Positions 9,144 through 17,327 of a stretch of 21,596 nt of DNA are shown piece by piece (the stretch's first letter is position 1; each line of letters starts with the position of its first letter). The notes under the pieces were generated by a model. That model worked only from the letters and a program-made list of their open reading frames with translations, did not search any database and was not told the origin of the DNA. The position numbers and the translations under genes are program-made. The stretch lies in the NCBI GenBank assembly GCA_900751785.1, contig CAADSM010000150.1, positions 1 through 21,596 on the forward strand. Direction: 5' to 3'. The DNA is from Lachnospiraceae bacterium (GTDB lineage: Bacteria; Bacillota; Clostridia; Lachnospirales; Lachnospiraceae).

Positions 9144-10337
9144 ATGGCAAAAGCTAAATTTGAAAGAACAAAACCGCATTGTAATATTGGTACCATCGGC
9201 CACGTTGACCATGGTAAAACAACTCTGACAGCTGCTATCACAAAGACTCTGTCTCACAGAGTAGAAGGAAACGCAGCAGTTGATTTCGAGAACATCGACA
9301 AGGCTCCGGAAGAGAGAGAGCGTGGAATCACAATCTCTACAGCACACGTTGAGTATGAGACAGAGAAACGTCACTATGCACACGTTGACTGCCCGGGACA
9401 TGCTGACTATGTAAAGAACATGATCACAGGTGCTGCTCAGATGGACGGCGCTATCCTTGTTGTTGCTGCTACTGACGGTGTTATGGCTCAGACAAAGGAG
9501 CACATCCTTCTGTCCCGCCAGGTTAACGTACCGTACATCGTAGTATTCATGAACAAATGCGATATGGTAGACGACGAAGAGCTGCTTGAGCTTGTAGAGA
9601 TGGAGATCCGTGAAGTACTCAGCGAGTACGAGTTCCCGGGAGATGACACACCGGTTATCCAGGGTTCTGCTCTGAAGGCTCTTGAAGATCCGGACGGAGA
9701 GTGGGGCGACAAGATCATGGAGCTCATGGACGCTGTTGATGAGTGGATCCCGACTCCGGAGCGTGATACAGACAAGCCGTTCCTGATGCCGGTAGAGGAC
9801 GTATTCTCTATCACAGGACGTGGTACAGTTGCTACAGGTAGAGTAGAGCGTGGTACACTTCACGTATCTGACGAAGTTGAGATCATCGGTATCCACGAGG
9901 ATGTTAAGAAGACTGTTGTAACAGGTATCGAGATGTTCCGTAAGCTGCTCGATGAGGCTCGTGCAGGTGATAACATCGGTGCTCTGCTCCGTGGTATCCA
10001 GAGAACAGAGATCGAAAGAGGTCAGTGTCTGATCAAACCGGGTACAGTTACATGCCATACAAAATTCACATGCCAGGTTTACGTTCTGACAAAAGATGAA
10101 GGTGGACGTCATACTCCGTTCTTCAACAACTACAGACCGCAGTTCTACTTCAGAACAACAGACGTTACAGGTGTTTGCGAGCTTCCGGAAGGAACAGAGA
10201 TGTGTATGCCTGGTGACCACGTAGAGATGACAGTTGAGCTGATTCATCCGGTAGCTATGGAGGAAGGTCTGAGATTCGCTATCCGTGAGGGTGGACGTAC
10301 AGTAGGATCAGGAACAGTAGCTTCCATCATCGAGTAA
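9144..10337 (+). CDS. tuf: Translation elongation factor Tu
   Basis: EF-Tu delivers aminoacyl-tRNA to the ribosomal A site. The 397-residue protein has GHVDHGKTT (G1), DCPGHADY (switch II), NKCD (G4) and SALKAL (G5), followed by intact domains 2 and 3 and the C-terminal [23 protein letters not shown] lies just before ATG 9144. It is last in the str cluster but has its own consensus promoter and a strong terminator. The antisense strand stays open for over 1 kb, a by-product of strongly biased codons. Confidence 0.98.
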   Translation: MAKAKFERTKPHCNIGTIGHVDHGKTTLTAAITKTLSHRVEGNAAVDFENIDKAPEERERGITISTAHVEYETEKRHYAHVDCPGHADYVKNMITGAAQMDGAILVVAATDGVMAQTKEHILLSRQVNVPYIVVFMNKCDMVDDEELLELVEMEIREVLSEYEFPGDDTPVIQGSALKALEDPDGEWGDKIMELMDAVDEWIPTPERDTDKPFLMPVEDVFSITGRGTVATGRVERGTLHVSDEVEIIGIHEDVKKTVVTGIEMFRKLLDEARAGDNIGALLRGIQRTEIERGQCLIKPGTVTCHTKFTCQVYVLTKDEGGRHTPFFNNYRPQFYFRTTDVTGVCELPEGTEMCMPGDHVEMTVELIHPVAMEEGLRFAIREGGRTVGSGTVASIIE

Positions 10338-10374
10338 TATTCGCGTTGGCATTGAGCCGTGCGATAAAATAAGT

Positions 10375-10423
10375 GAAGACCCGCGGGAAGGTGCTTGCAT
10401 TTTCCCACGGGTCTTCCTTTATT
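10375..10423 (+). terminator. Terminator at the end of the str cluster
   Basis: GAAGACCCGCGGGAA (10375-10389) pairs with TTCCCACGGGTCTTC (10402-10416) with one mismatch around a 12-nt loop, followed by CTTTATTAT. It lies 38 bp after the tuf stop. Confidence 0.9.
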
Positions 10424-10431
10424 ATATCATA

Positions 10432-10483
10432 GGGCGATAGCCCGTGAGCGAGATGGAGCGAAGCGGAATCGAGCTGCGCACGG
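10432..10483. repeat. Small GC-rich REP-like repeat
   Basis: GGGC-GATA-GCCC (10432-10443) is followed by a second fold closing CCGTG (10442-10446) with CACGG (10479-10483). The inside contains imperfect GAGCG iterations (GAGCGAGATGGAGCGAAGCG). The GC-rich block differs sharply from the AT-rich flanks and shares the GAGCTG/GCGCACGG vocabulary of the cloverleaf element at 792-988. No coding frame is evident. Confidence 0.4.
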
Positions 10484-10550
10484 CGAGAGAAACTTAATAT
10501 TAACAGCGCCGGACATTCTGGGTAACCGGCAGGAAAGGAAGTATAGATAA

Positions 10551-11444
10551 ATGAATGCAAATATTTTCAGGCCTGTGAATATATGCATGATCCTTTTGGG
10601 AAATGCGGCAATGGCGCTGGGGATTGTTATGTTTATCCTGCCAAATGATTTGATGACAGGCGGAACAACAGGGCTGTCTCTGATCGTAGAGCATTACACA
10701 GATCTGCCGATCTCGGTGTTTGTGTTCATATTTAATGCAGTGATGTTTGTTCTTGGACTGGTAATCCTGGGAAAGAAGTTTGCCATGACGACATTGATCA
10801 GTACGTTTTTCTATCCTGTTGTACTGGAATTTTTCCAGCGTTTTCCGGCCATTGCGGATGGGATTACCCGGGACAGGCTTTTGGCCAGTCTGTTTGGCGG
10901 ACTGTTCATCGGATTCGCCCTGGGAATTGTGATCCGGGCAGGAGCGTCGACCGGAGGAATGGATATACCGCCGCTTATTCTGAACAAAAAGTTTGGCCTG
11001 TCTGTATCAGTGATGCTGTATACTTTTGATTTTGTGATCCTGCTCGGACAGATGCTGTTCTCAGATAAAGAGGCAATCCTTTATGGAATCCTCCTGGTCA
11101 TGACCTACACGATCGTGCTGGATAAGGTACTGGTATTCGGGCGTGCGCAGACTCAGGTGAAGATCATCAGCGGGAAAGCGGAGGAGATCAACACGGCGAT
11201 CAACCGGGAGATGGACCGTGGCTCCACTCTGATCCATACGGCAACCGGATATCTGAGAAAAGAGCAGGATATGATCATGACAGTGATATCGAACCGGCAG
11301 CTTGCGCAGCTGAACCGGCTTGTTACAGAGATCGATCCCAATGCTTTTATGATCGTGGCCAGGGTCAATGAAGTCAGCGGCAAAGGCTTTACGCTTCCGA
11401 AGAAAAGAGTGCATCTGTCTGATGATCATGTTTTCGTAAAATAG
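10551..11444 (+). CDS. YitT family membrane protein (first of two)
   Basis: This is a 297-residue YitT/DUF161 protein. The N-terminal two thirds contain about five hydrophobic spans (near residues 10-30, 50-75, 102-123, 146-163 and 169-188) with the family signatures GGTTGLSLI and AGASTGGMDIPPLIL. The C-terminal 100 residues are a soluble DUF2179-type domain with TATGYLRKEQDMIMTVISNRQ and an ending of DPNAFMIVARVNEVSGKGFT. The family's transported substrate or function is not established. ATG 10551 follows AGGAAAGGAAG. No clear promoter was found; the REP-like repeat lies immediately upstream. A terminator follows, so it appears separate from the second YitT gene. Confidence 0.92.
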   Translation: MNANIFRPVNICMILLGNAAMALGIVMFILPNDLMTGGTTGLSLIVEHYTDLPISVFVFIFNAVMFVLGLVILGKKFAMTTLISTFFYPVVLEFFQRFPAIADGITRDRLLASLFGGLFIGFALGIVIRAGASTGGMDIPPLILNKKFGLSVSVMLYTFDFVILLGQMLFSDKEAILYGILLVMTYTIVLDKVLVFGRAQTQVKIISGKAEEINTAINREMDRGSTLIHTATGYLRKEQDMIMTVISNRQLAQLNRLVTEIDPNAFMIVARVNEVSGKGFTLPKKRVHLSDDHVFVK

Positions 11445-11510
11445 ATTTAGAATAATTGTGGGATAGGTTCATAAGCTTTAACAGTATATATTAAAAATTG
11501 GGGAAATCTT

Positions 11511-11567
11511 AAGAGAAGAGTGATGTGAAGGTGAATAATTCGTGAGATCAGTTTCACTTCTCTTTTT
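11511..11567 (+). terminator. Terminator after the first YitT gene
   Basis: AGAGAAG(A)GTGA (from 11513) pairs with TCACTTCTCT (11554-11563), with one bulged A, and runs into TTTTT. The loop is about 30 nt and may contain a GTGAA/TTCAC sub-stem. Confidence 0.6.
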
Positions 11568-11615
11568 AGTATGGCCGGGATTAATACTGCTCCGATAAAT
11601 ACTTTTTTGAAATCT

Positions 11616-11634
11616 GCATATGATAATCATATTC
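11616..11634. promoter_or_regulatory. 7-1-7 palindrome upstream of the second YitT gene
   Basis: ATATGAT-A-ATCATAT (11618-11632) is a perfect 7-1-7 inverted repeat centred 31 bp before the start codon. A TTGAAA hexamer at 11607-11612 is a possible -35 box. The geometry is that of Fur/PerR/Zur operators; each half matches the PerR half-site TTATAAT at 5 of 7 positions, and the 19-bp window matches the E. coli Fur box at 14 of 19. Regulator identity is inference. Confidence 0.4.
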
Positions 11635-11655
11635 GCAGTATCCAGGAGCAGAGAA

Positions 11656-12525
11656 ATGACCAGTAAAAGAGAGACATTGATCAGGCAGACAGCCGCAGAT
11701 CTTATATATGACATTGCCGGCAGCGTTCTCTACGCTGTCGGTCTATATACATTTGCCGGAAATGCCGGCTTTGCCCCTGGCGGGATCTCGGGGCTTGCAC
11801 TTATCCTGAACCACATCTGGGGACTGCCGGTCGGCACGATGACTCTCCTGTTTAATATCCCCCTTGTCGCTGTCAGCTATAAAACAGTAGGACGAAGGCT
11901 GCTCATGAAAAGCGCAAAAACGATGATCATCTCGTCGCTGATGCTTGATGTGATATTTCCGTTTACGCCGATGTACGAGGGGAACAGGATGGTGGCGGCT
12001 GTATATTCAGGGATTTTTCTCGGAGCGGGCATGGCGCTTTTCTATATGAGGGGATCATCCTCAGGAGGAATTGATTTCCTTGCACTGACGATCAAGAAGA
12101 AACGTCCGTATATGTCGATCGGAGTGATCACGCTGCTCATTGATCTGGTTGTGATCCTTCTGGGATGGCCTGTTTTCGGCGATGTGGACGCGGTCCTCTA
12201 TGGCGTGGCTTCCACAGGTGCCTCTACGATCGTGATCGACAAGATCTTGTACGGGATCGGGGCAGGAACGCTCGCCATCATCATAACGGATAAAGGAAAA
12301 GCAATCGCAGCCGGGATCAGTGAGAAGGCAGGAAGGGGCATCACATCGCTGCCGGCGGTCGGCGGATATACCGGGATGCACAGAGACGTGATTCTCTGCG
12401 CATGTACAAAGTCGGAGGCAAATCTTGTGAAAACTGCGGTGCAGGAGGCTGATGCCGATGCATTTCTGATGTTTACCGAGACGAGTGAGGTGTTCGGAGA
12501 AGGCTTCAAGGTGAAAAATATCTGA
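11656..12525 (+). CDS. YitT family membrane protein (second of two)
   Basis: This 289-residue paralogue of the preceding gene has the same architecture: about five hydrophobic spans, the family motifs APGGISGLALI and RGSSSGGIDFLALTI, then a soluble DUF2179-like tail (DKGKAIAAGISEKAGRGITSLPAVGGYTG) ending DADAFLMFTETSEVFGEGF. ATG 11656 is chosen because CCAGGAGC lies just upstream; an in-frame ATG at 11620 falls inside the palindrome at 11616-11634 and is unlikely. The two proteins share motifs but clearly diverge in sequence, so the duplication is old. The function of the family is unknown. Confidence 0.92.
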   Translation: MTSKRETLIRQTAADLIYDIAGSVLYAVGLYTFAGNAGFAPGGISGLALILNHIWGLPVGTMTLLFNIPLVAVSYKTVGRRLLMKSAKTMIISSLMLDVIFPFTPMYEGNRMVAAVYSGIFLGAGMALFYMRGSSSGGIDFLALTIKKKRPYMSIGVITLLIDLVVILLGWPVFGDVDAVLYGVASTGASTIVIDKILYGIGAGTLAIIITDKGKAIAAGISEKAGRGITSLPAVGGYTGMHRDVILCACTKSEANLVKTAVQEADADAFLMFTETSEVFGEGFKVKNI

Positions 12526-12631
12526 CGCTTGTGGGATTTCGTCCAGCGGAAGTGTGTAGGTTTGATACGGAAAGCGGCGTAAAGCAGCCTGATTAAGTGC
12601 TGTGATCCAGTGTTTTTTCGATATACAGTTC

Positions 12632-12660
12632 TTGACACAAGGAAATATATCTGCTATATT
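12632..12660 (+). promoter_or_regulatory. Promoter of the DnaJ-family gene
   Basis: TTGACA (12632-12637), 17 bp and TATATT (12655-12660). It is a near-consensus sigma-A promoter about 264 bp upstream of the coding start. No CIRCE operator (TTAGCACTC-N9-GAGTGCTAA) is present. Confidence 0.8.
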
Positions 12661-12666
12661 ACAAAT

Positions 12667-12923
12667 AGAACACAAGAAAGGTATGGCATGAAAGTGTGTT
12701 CTGCCGATGGACGTTCCAGAGAAGGGAAGGAAGATTGACAATACAGCGGATAAAAATTTAAGTACACATTTTTCTGACCCCGGGAACATCCCGGGGCCTT
12801 ATTTGAGTATTTTTGAAAATTTCAGAACAGAAATTTTGAGGAATATTCTGGTCATAAACGGAGGAACAGGCGCTGTTCCTGTGGATGCAGCAGTTTGGCA
12901 GCTAAGATAAGAGGGTGATGGAT
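12667..12923 (+). promoter_or_regulatory. Long hairpin-rich 5' leader of the DnaJ-family gene
   Basis: The leader of about 250 nt carries three perfect hairpins: CCCCGGGA/TCCCGGGG (12778-12785 / 12789-12796, 3-nt loop), AAAATTTC/GAAATTTT (12816-12823 / 12830-12837) and GGAACAG/CTGTTCC (12863-12869 / 12873-12879). The first is followed by an imperfect T-rich stretch (CCTTATTTGAGTATTTTT) and might attenuate. A 16-codon frame, 12688-12738 (starting MKVCSADG), has a weak GAAAGG upstream; there is no good evidence that it is translated. I do not recognise a known riboswitch. Confidence 0.45.
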
Positions 12924-13967
12924 ATGGCAGTGAAAAGAGATTATTACGAAGTGCTCGGTCTGTCGAAGGGGGCAGACGCGGCGGCGATCAAAAAAGCATA
13001 CAGGAAGCTTGCGAAGAAATACCACCCGGATATGAATCCGGATAATGCGGAAGCAGAGAAAAAGTTCAAGGAGGTCACTGAGGCATATAATGTCCTGAGC
13101 GATTCTGAGAAGAAGAAGCTGTATGATCAGTTCGGTCATGCCGCTTTTGATGAGACGGGTGCGGGCGGCAATCCGTACAGCCAAACCTACCGCCAGGCAT
13201 ACGGCGGACCGGGCGGCGGGTACCGGGAGTACCATTTCGAGGGCGGAAACATGGACGACATGTTCAATGATATTTTCGGAGATATCTTCCATCATGGGGC
13301 GTCGGGAAATTTCGGAGGCAGCGGATTTGGAGGCGGCAGTTCAAGGAGCGGCGGCTCCCGCGGCAGTGGGTTCGGCAGCGGATTCTATGGAGATTTCGGC
13401 GGAAGCTTTCGCTCGAAAGGCGCGGATCTGACGGCTGAGGTGACTGTGAGCTTTGATGAAGCTGCATTCGGCTGCGATAAGATCATCCATCTCCAGGATC
13501 CCGACAGTCCGAACGGAGCAGTGCAGTCGCTGAAGGTGCACATTCCGGCGGGGATCGATTCGGGCAAGAGCGTCCGTCTCCGAGGAAAAGGAATGCCGGG
13601 AACCAACGGCGGGGAAAGCGGTGATCTTCTTCTGAAGGTCAAGGTGACATCAAAACCTGGTTATGAGCGGAAGGGGATGGATGTATATACAACGGTAAAC
13701 ATTCCTTTTACAACCGCTGTATTCGGCGGAGAAGCAGTGGTGAACACTCTGTACGGAAATGTTCTGTGTAAGATCAAAGAAGGGACCCAGGCTGGATCAA
13801 AGATCCGGCTCCGCGGCAAAGGGATTGTTTCTATGAAAGATCCGGCAGTGCATGGAGATCAGTATGTGACGGTGCAGATCGAGGTGCCGAGATATCTGAA
13901 TCCGGCGGCAAAGCAGAAGCTGAAGGAATATGAAGCATTGTGTGCGGGAAAAGCGAAAACTGCATAA
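12924..13967 (+). CDS. DnaJ-family co-chaperone without zinc finger (CbpA-like)
   Basis: J-domain proteins stimulate the DnaK ATPase and deliver client proteins. Residues 1-70 form a J domain with HPD at 34-36 and the [10 protein letters not shown] start. A Gly/Phe/Ser-rich linker follows (about 75-165). Two C-terminal substrate-binding beta domains come next ([20 protein letters not shown] and [17 protein letters not shown]). The four CxxCxGxG repeats of true DnaJ are absent, making this a type II, CbpA/DnaJB-like protein of 347 residues. ATG 12924 gives the standard MAVKRDYY start and suits AGAGGG at 12910-12915; in-frame GTG 12915 and ATG 12918 are alternatives. No dnaK or grpE is adjacent and no HrcA operator is seen. 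Confidence 0.93.
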   Translation: MAVKRDYYEVLGLSKGADAAAIKKAYRKLAKKYHPDMNPDNAEAEKKFKEVTEAYNVLSDSEKKKLYDQFGHAAFDETGAGGNPYSQTYRQAYGGPGGGYREYHFEGGNMDDMFNDIFGDIFHHGASGNFGGSGFGGGSSRSGGSRGSGFGSGFYGDFGGSFRSKGADLTAEVTVSFDEAAFGCDKIIHLQDPDSPNGAVQSLKVHIPAGIDSGKSVRLRGKGMPGTNGGESGDLLLKVKVTSKPGYERKGMDVYTTVNIPFTTAVFGGEAVVNTLYGNVLCKIKEGTQAGSKIRLRGKGIVSMKDPAVHGDQYVTVQIEVPRYLNPAAKQKLKEYEALCAGKAKTA

Positions 13968-14051
13968 GGACAGCCAAGTGCGCATGTGAACGGCAGCTTG
14001 ATGCAAAATGGAACGGTAAGGGATGGTCTGATTTCCCAGGCTGTCCCTTTT
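13968..14051 (+). terminator. Probable terminator after the DnaJ-family gene
   Basis: GGACAGCC (13968-13975) pairs perfectly with GGCTGTCC (14039-14046), followed by CTTTTTATT. The 63-nt loop is long and may form inner stems, so this could be a branched terminator. Confidence 0.55.
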
Positions 14052-14053
14052 TA

Positions 14054-14082
14054 TTGCCTTCAATTCGGATATTTGCTATTAT
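14054..14082 (+). promoter_or_regulatory. Promoter of the rpiB operon
   Basis: TTGCCT (14054-14059), a 17-bp spacer and TATTAT (14077-14082), 73 bp before the rpiB start. Confidence 0.55.
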
Positions 14083-14155
14083 AGTACCAGAGCTGTCCGG
14101 TGAAGACGGCGCATTTTTACAGATACTGAAAGAACAGGAAAGGAAGGGAAGATAA

Positions 14156-14599
14156 ATGAAGATAGGAATTGGAAATGATCATTCAGCGCTGGAGCTGAAG
14201 GCGGAAATCGTGGAATTTCTCAAAGAAAAAGGACATGAGGTAGTAGATTACGGCACATACACGGCAGAAAGCTGCGACTATCCGGCATACGGGGAGGCAG
14301 TCGGACGCGCTGTCGCATCAGGGGAGGTAGAGCAGGGGATCCTGATCTGCGGGACAGGACTCGGCATTTCTCTGGCGGCGAACAAAGTGAAGGGAGTACG
14401 CGCGGCTGTGTGCAGCGAGCCTTACACTGCAAAGATGGCACGTGCCCATAACAACTGCAACATCCTGGCATTCGGCGCGAGAGTGGTAGGCGCGGAGCTG
14501 GCGAAGATGATCGTTGAGACATGGCTGAATACAGAGTTTGAGGGCGGACGCCATCAGCGCAGAGTGGATATGATCATGGAGATCGAGGATAAGGACTGA
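14156..14599 (+). CDS. rpiB: Ribose-5-phosphate isomerase B
   Basis: RpiB interconverts ribose 5-phosphate and ribulose 5-phosphate in the pentose phosphate pathway. The 147-residue protein has the IGNDHSA N-terminus, catalytic Cys65 in ICGTGLGISLAANK, and the ARAHNNCNILAFGARV segment with His98. The length is standard for RpiB/LacAB fold proteins. AGGAAGGGAAG precedes ATG 14156. A related sugar isomerase (allose 6-phosphate type) is possible, but the motifs fit RpiB. It leads a tight operon: the next gene starts 15 bp after the stop, and the two after that follow within 11 bp or by overlap. Confidence 0.94.
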   Translation: MKIGIGNDHSALELKAEIVEFLKEKGHEVVDYGTYTAESCDYPAYGEAVGRAVASGEVEQGILICGTGLGISLAANKVKGVRAAVCSEPYTAKMARAHNNCNILAFGARVVGAELAKMIVETWLNTEFEGGRHQRRVDMIMEIEDKD

Positions 14600-14614
14600 G
14601 CACCGGGAGGTAAT

Positions 14615-15544
14615 ATGGCGAAGAGACTTTTGGACTGTACGTCATCCGATATCGCTGGGATGACGGGAAAAGAGCTGGCGGAGGCCATCGCAGGAAGCGA
14701 GGGCCGCGTCCTTGTCTGCGAGACGATCGGGGCTGTGCAGCCGATGCTCGGCGATGTGACGAATGCGGAGTTTGCCGCGGCCATGGGCGCAGACATGCTC
14801 ATACTGAACCTGTTTGACGTGAACCATCCTGTGATCAACGGCCTGCCCGATACCGCGCCGGAGGATACGATCCGGGAGGTGAAGCGTCTGACAGGAAGAG
14901 CGGTAGGGATCAATCTCGAGCCTCTGGAAGAGGGAATCGAGAGCACAGTCGATACGAACAGTGAATGGAAATTGACATCAGGGCGTGCGGGCACTCTCGA
15001 GAATGCGGAGAGGGCAGTTGCGATGGGAGTCGATTTTATTGTCCTTACAGGGAATCCGGGTGTGGGCGTGACGAATCAGGCGATCGTGCGCACCCTGAGA
15101 GAATACAGAGAGCGGTTCGGAGACCAGATCCTTCTGATCGCGGGCAAGATGCACGCTGCAGGGATCCTCTCGGAATCCGGAGAGAATATTATTACGGAAG
15201 AGGATGTGAGGGCTTTTGCAGAGGCAGGGGCTGACGTCATCCTGATGCCTGCACCGGGGACAGTCCCGGGGATCACGACGGAGTATATACGCGGACTTGT
15301 GTCCTGCGCGCACAGCCTGGGGAAACTGACGCTCACGGCGATCGGCACCTCCCAGGAAGGCGCGGATGCTTCTACGATCCGGGAGATTGCCCTGATGTGC
15401 AAGATGACAGGGACAGATCTTCACCATCTGGGCGATTCGGGATATGTGGGCATGGCGCTTCCGGAAAATATCCTTGAATACGGCAAAGTGATCCGCGGAG
15501 TGCGCCATACTTATCACAGGATGGCGTCCTCCATCAACCGATAG
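14615..15544 (+). CDS. TIM-barrel-like protein of unknown reaction (DUF7916 / PEP phosphonomutase-like)
   Basis: This is a 309-residue soluble protein. Alternating strands and helices suggest a (beta/alpha)8 barrel: LVCETIGAVQP, ADMLILNLFDVN, VGINLEPLEEG, DFIVLTGNPGVGV, ILLIAGKMHAAG, GADVILMPAPGTVPG and LTAIGTSQEGAD. The C-terminal GDSGYVGMALPENILEYG, then a RGVRHTYHRMASS tail, resembles a Firmicute family often labelled PEP phosphonomutase-like or DUF7916 and found near sugar-uptake genes. That identification is from memory, and no catalytic residue can be assigned. GGGAGG at 14605-14610 supports the start. Its place directly after rpiB suggests a role in sugar phosphate metabolism. Confidence 0.6.
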   Translation: MAKRLLDCTSSDIAGMTGKELAEAIAGSEGRVLVCETIGAVQPMLGDVTNAEFAAAMGADMLILNLFDVNHPVINGLPDTAPEDTIREVKRLTGRAVGINLEPLEEGIESTVDTNSEWKLTSGRAGTLENAERAVAMGVDFIVLTGNPGVGVTNQAIVRTLREYRERFGDQILLIAGKMHAAGILSESGENIITEEDVRAFAEAGADVILMPAPGTVPGITTEYIRGLVSCAHSLGKLTLTAIGTSQEGADASTIREIALMCKMTGTDLHHLGDSGYVGMALPENILEYGKVIRGVRHTYHRMASSINR

Positions 15545-15555
15545 AAAGGGCTGTG

Positions 15556-16569
15556 ATGATGATGCATGCGTATTATCTGAGCCAGTGGGTCCTGTTTTTC
15601 TTTATCTACAGCTTTATCGGCTGGGTGTGGGAGAGCTGCTATGTCTCTGTGGGAAAGCGGCGGTGGGTGAACCGCGGTTTTATGCACGGGCCGATGCTGC
15701 CGCTCTACGGATCCGGGGCACTGGTCATATTGATCGTAACGATCCCGGTGAGAGAGAATCTTATCCTTGTTTTCCTTGTCGGGATGGCCGGTGCTACGAT
15801 ACTGGAATATTTTACAGGAGCGGCGATGGAACGTCTCTTCCATGTGCGGTACTGGGATTACAGCAGGCAGCCGGGAAATCTCAATGGGCATATCTGCCCG
15901 ATGGCATCTCTGTGCTGGGGTTTTTTTTCCGTGCTGATGGTTCGGTTCATCCATGTGCCGGTGGAGAATGCGGTCCTTAGGATACCGCTTACCGTGAGCG
16001 AGGGTCTGGCAACTGTCCTGACTGTTGCTGCGGCGGTTGATTTTACCCAGTCCTTCAACGAGGCTATGGACATGAAGAATATTCTTCTCCAGCTTGAAGA
16101 GAGTAAGAAGCAGATCCGTCAGATGCAGGAAAAACTGAAAACAGCGTCAGGGGAAGTGCTTGAAGATTACAGAAGGTATTCTGAGCAGCTCCAGCAGAAG
16201 AGCCTTAGCCGTAAGAACGCATTTATCGAGCAGATCCATGAGAAGAGAGAGAAGCAGAGAATGGTGCTGCTGGATCTGTCTGAGAGGGCGGAGATGCTGC
16301 TGAGGGAAGAGCTGACGGCAAAGGTGGATGAGCTGATCGGGGAAGAACGGAGAGAAGAACTGGCAGAATTGAAGAGCAGTATTCTGCAGGAGCTCCAGAA
16401 GCTCGGCGCCAGGACGGATAAGAGATATCTCCGCGCTGCCGGACAGCTGAGGAGGAATCCTACGGCTGTTTCCGAACGGTTCAAGGAGACCGTGGAAGAA
16501 CTGAGACGGCTGATGGACGCAGATCAGAGGCGAGACGGGGAAACGCAGGATAAAGGAGAAGATAAATGA
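15556..16569 (+). CDS. PF06541 (CmpB-like) membrane protein with long coiled-coil tail
   Basis: About residues 5-160 form a membrane domain with four or five hydrophobic spans and the signatures FIYSFIGWVWE, NRGFMHGPMLPLYG, EYFTGAAMERLF and WDYS-LNGHICP, which are typical of PF06541, the putative ABC transporter type IV family common in Clostridia. No ATPase partner is adjacent, and transport has not been shown for the family to my knowledge. About residues 160-335 are a highly charged helical region likely to form coiled coils. ATG 15556, 15559 or 15562 could each start translation; AAAGGG at 15545-15550 favours one of the first two. The stop overlaps the nth start by 4 bp, indicating translational coupling. 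Confidence 0.75.
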   Translation: MMMHAYYLSQWVLFFFIYSFIGWVWESCYVSVGKRRWVNRGFMHGPMLPLYGSGALVILIVTIPVRENLILVFLVGMAGATILEYFTGAAMERLFHVRYWDYSRQPGNLNGHICPMASLCWGFFSVLMVRFIHVPVENAVLRIPLTVSEGLATVLTVAAAVDFTQSFNEAMDMKNILLQLEESKKQIRQMQEKLKTASGEVLEDYRRYSEQLQQKSLSRKNAFIEQIHEKREKQRMVLLDLSERAEMLLREELTAKVDELIGEERREELAELKSSILQELQKLGARTDKRYLRAAGQLRRNPTAVSERFKETVEELRRLMDADQRRDGETQDKGEDK

Positions 16570-17201
16570 CGAAAAAACAGCGAGCGCTGGAAGTAATAGA
16601 GAGATTAAAAAAAGAGTATCCGGATGCGGGATGCACTCTGGACTATGATCAGGCGTGGAAGCTGCTCGTCAGCGTCAGGCTGGCGGCGCAGTGCACTGAC
16701 GCCAGAGTCAATGTCGTGGTCGAGGGACTGTATGAAAAGTATCCGGACGTGAATGCGCTGGCGGATGCCGATGTCAGCGATATAGAGGAGATCGTAAGGC
16801 CATGCGGGCTCGGGAAGAGCAAGGCGCGTGATATCAGTGCCTGCATGAAAATGATCCGGGATGAGTTCGGAGGAAAAGTGCCGGATGATTTTGACGCACT
16901 TCTGAAGCTCCCGGGAGTGGGGAGGAAGAGCGCCAACCTGATCATGGGTGATGTGTTCGGGAAGCCTGCGATCGTGACAGATACCCACTGCATCCGTCTG
17001 GTGAACCGGATCGGCCTTGTCGACGGGATAAAGGAGCCGAAGAAGGTGGAGATGGCGCTGTGGAAGATCATTCCGCCGGAAGAAGGGAGCGATTTCTGCC
17101 ACCGGCTTGTCTACCACGGGAGAGATGTCTGTACAGCGAGGACGAAACCGCACTGCGACAAATGCTGTCTCGAGGATATTTGCAAGAAAGCCGGGGTATA
17201 A
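16566..17201 (+). CDS. nth: Endonuclease III (DNA glycosylase/AP lyase)
   Basis: Nth removes oxidised pyrimidines and cleaves the abasic site in base excision repair. The 211-residue protein has the helix-hairpin-helix LPGVGRKSA (about 115-123) with catalytic Lys121, and catalytic Asp139 in VTDTHCIRLVNRIGL. The C-terminal iron-sulfur ligands are Cys189, 197, 200 and 206, giving C-x7-C-x2-C-x5-C; the E. coli spacing is x6-x2-x5, so the first interval is one residue longer, and an extra Cys201 adjoins the third ligand. ATG 16566 overlaps the previous stop (ATGA) and has AAAGGAG upstream. Last gene of the rpiB operon; no clear terminator follows. Confidence 0.95.
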   Translation: MTKKQRALEVIERLKKEYPDAGCTLDYDQAWKLLVSVRLAAQCTDARVNVVVEGLYEKYPDVNALADADVSDIEEIVRPCGLGKSKARDISACMKMIRDEFGGKVPDDFDALLKLPGVGRKSANLIMGDVFGKPAIVTDTHCIRLVNRIGLVDGIKEPKKVEMALWKIIPPEEGSDFCHRLVYHGRDVCTARTKPHCDKCCLEDICKKAGV

Positions 17202-17266
17202 TATCTGGTGATAAGCAGGGAATACACCGATAATAAATAAAAAGATAATAAAAATGTCAGAAAATA

Positions 17267-17295
17267 TTGACTCCCAACCCAAAAAGTTCTAAACT
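17267..17295 (+). promoter_or_regulatory. Promoter of the small membrane protein gene
   Basis: TTGACT (17267-17272), 17 bp and TAAACT (17290-17295), 32 bp before the start codon. Both hexamers are identical to those at 1006-1034. Confidence 0.6.
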
Positions 17296-17327
17296 TAGGA
17301 TAAGCAGAACAGAAGGGAGAGGATATT

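Noticed and set aside
9126..10247. Open frame of about 373 codons antisense to tuf
   Set aside because: A consequence of strong codon bias in tuf; no ribosome site or recognisable domain.
12707..12910. A 67-codon frame in the leader of the DnaJ-family gene
   Set aside because: No Shine-Dalgarno before its ATG, and the frame crosses three perfect hairpins; better explained as untranslated leader.
12661..12923. CIRCE/HrcA heat-shock operator
   Set aside because: No TTAGCACTC-N9-GAGTGCTAA or close variant is present.
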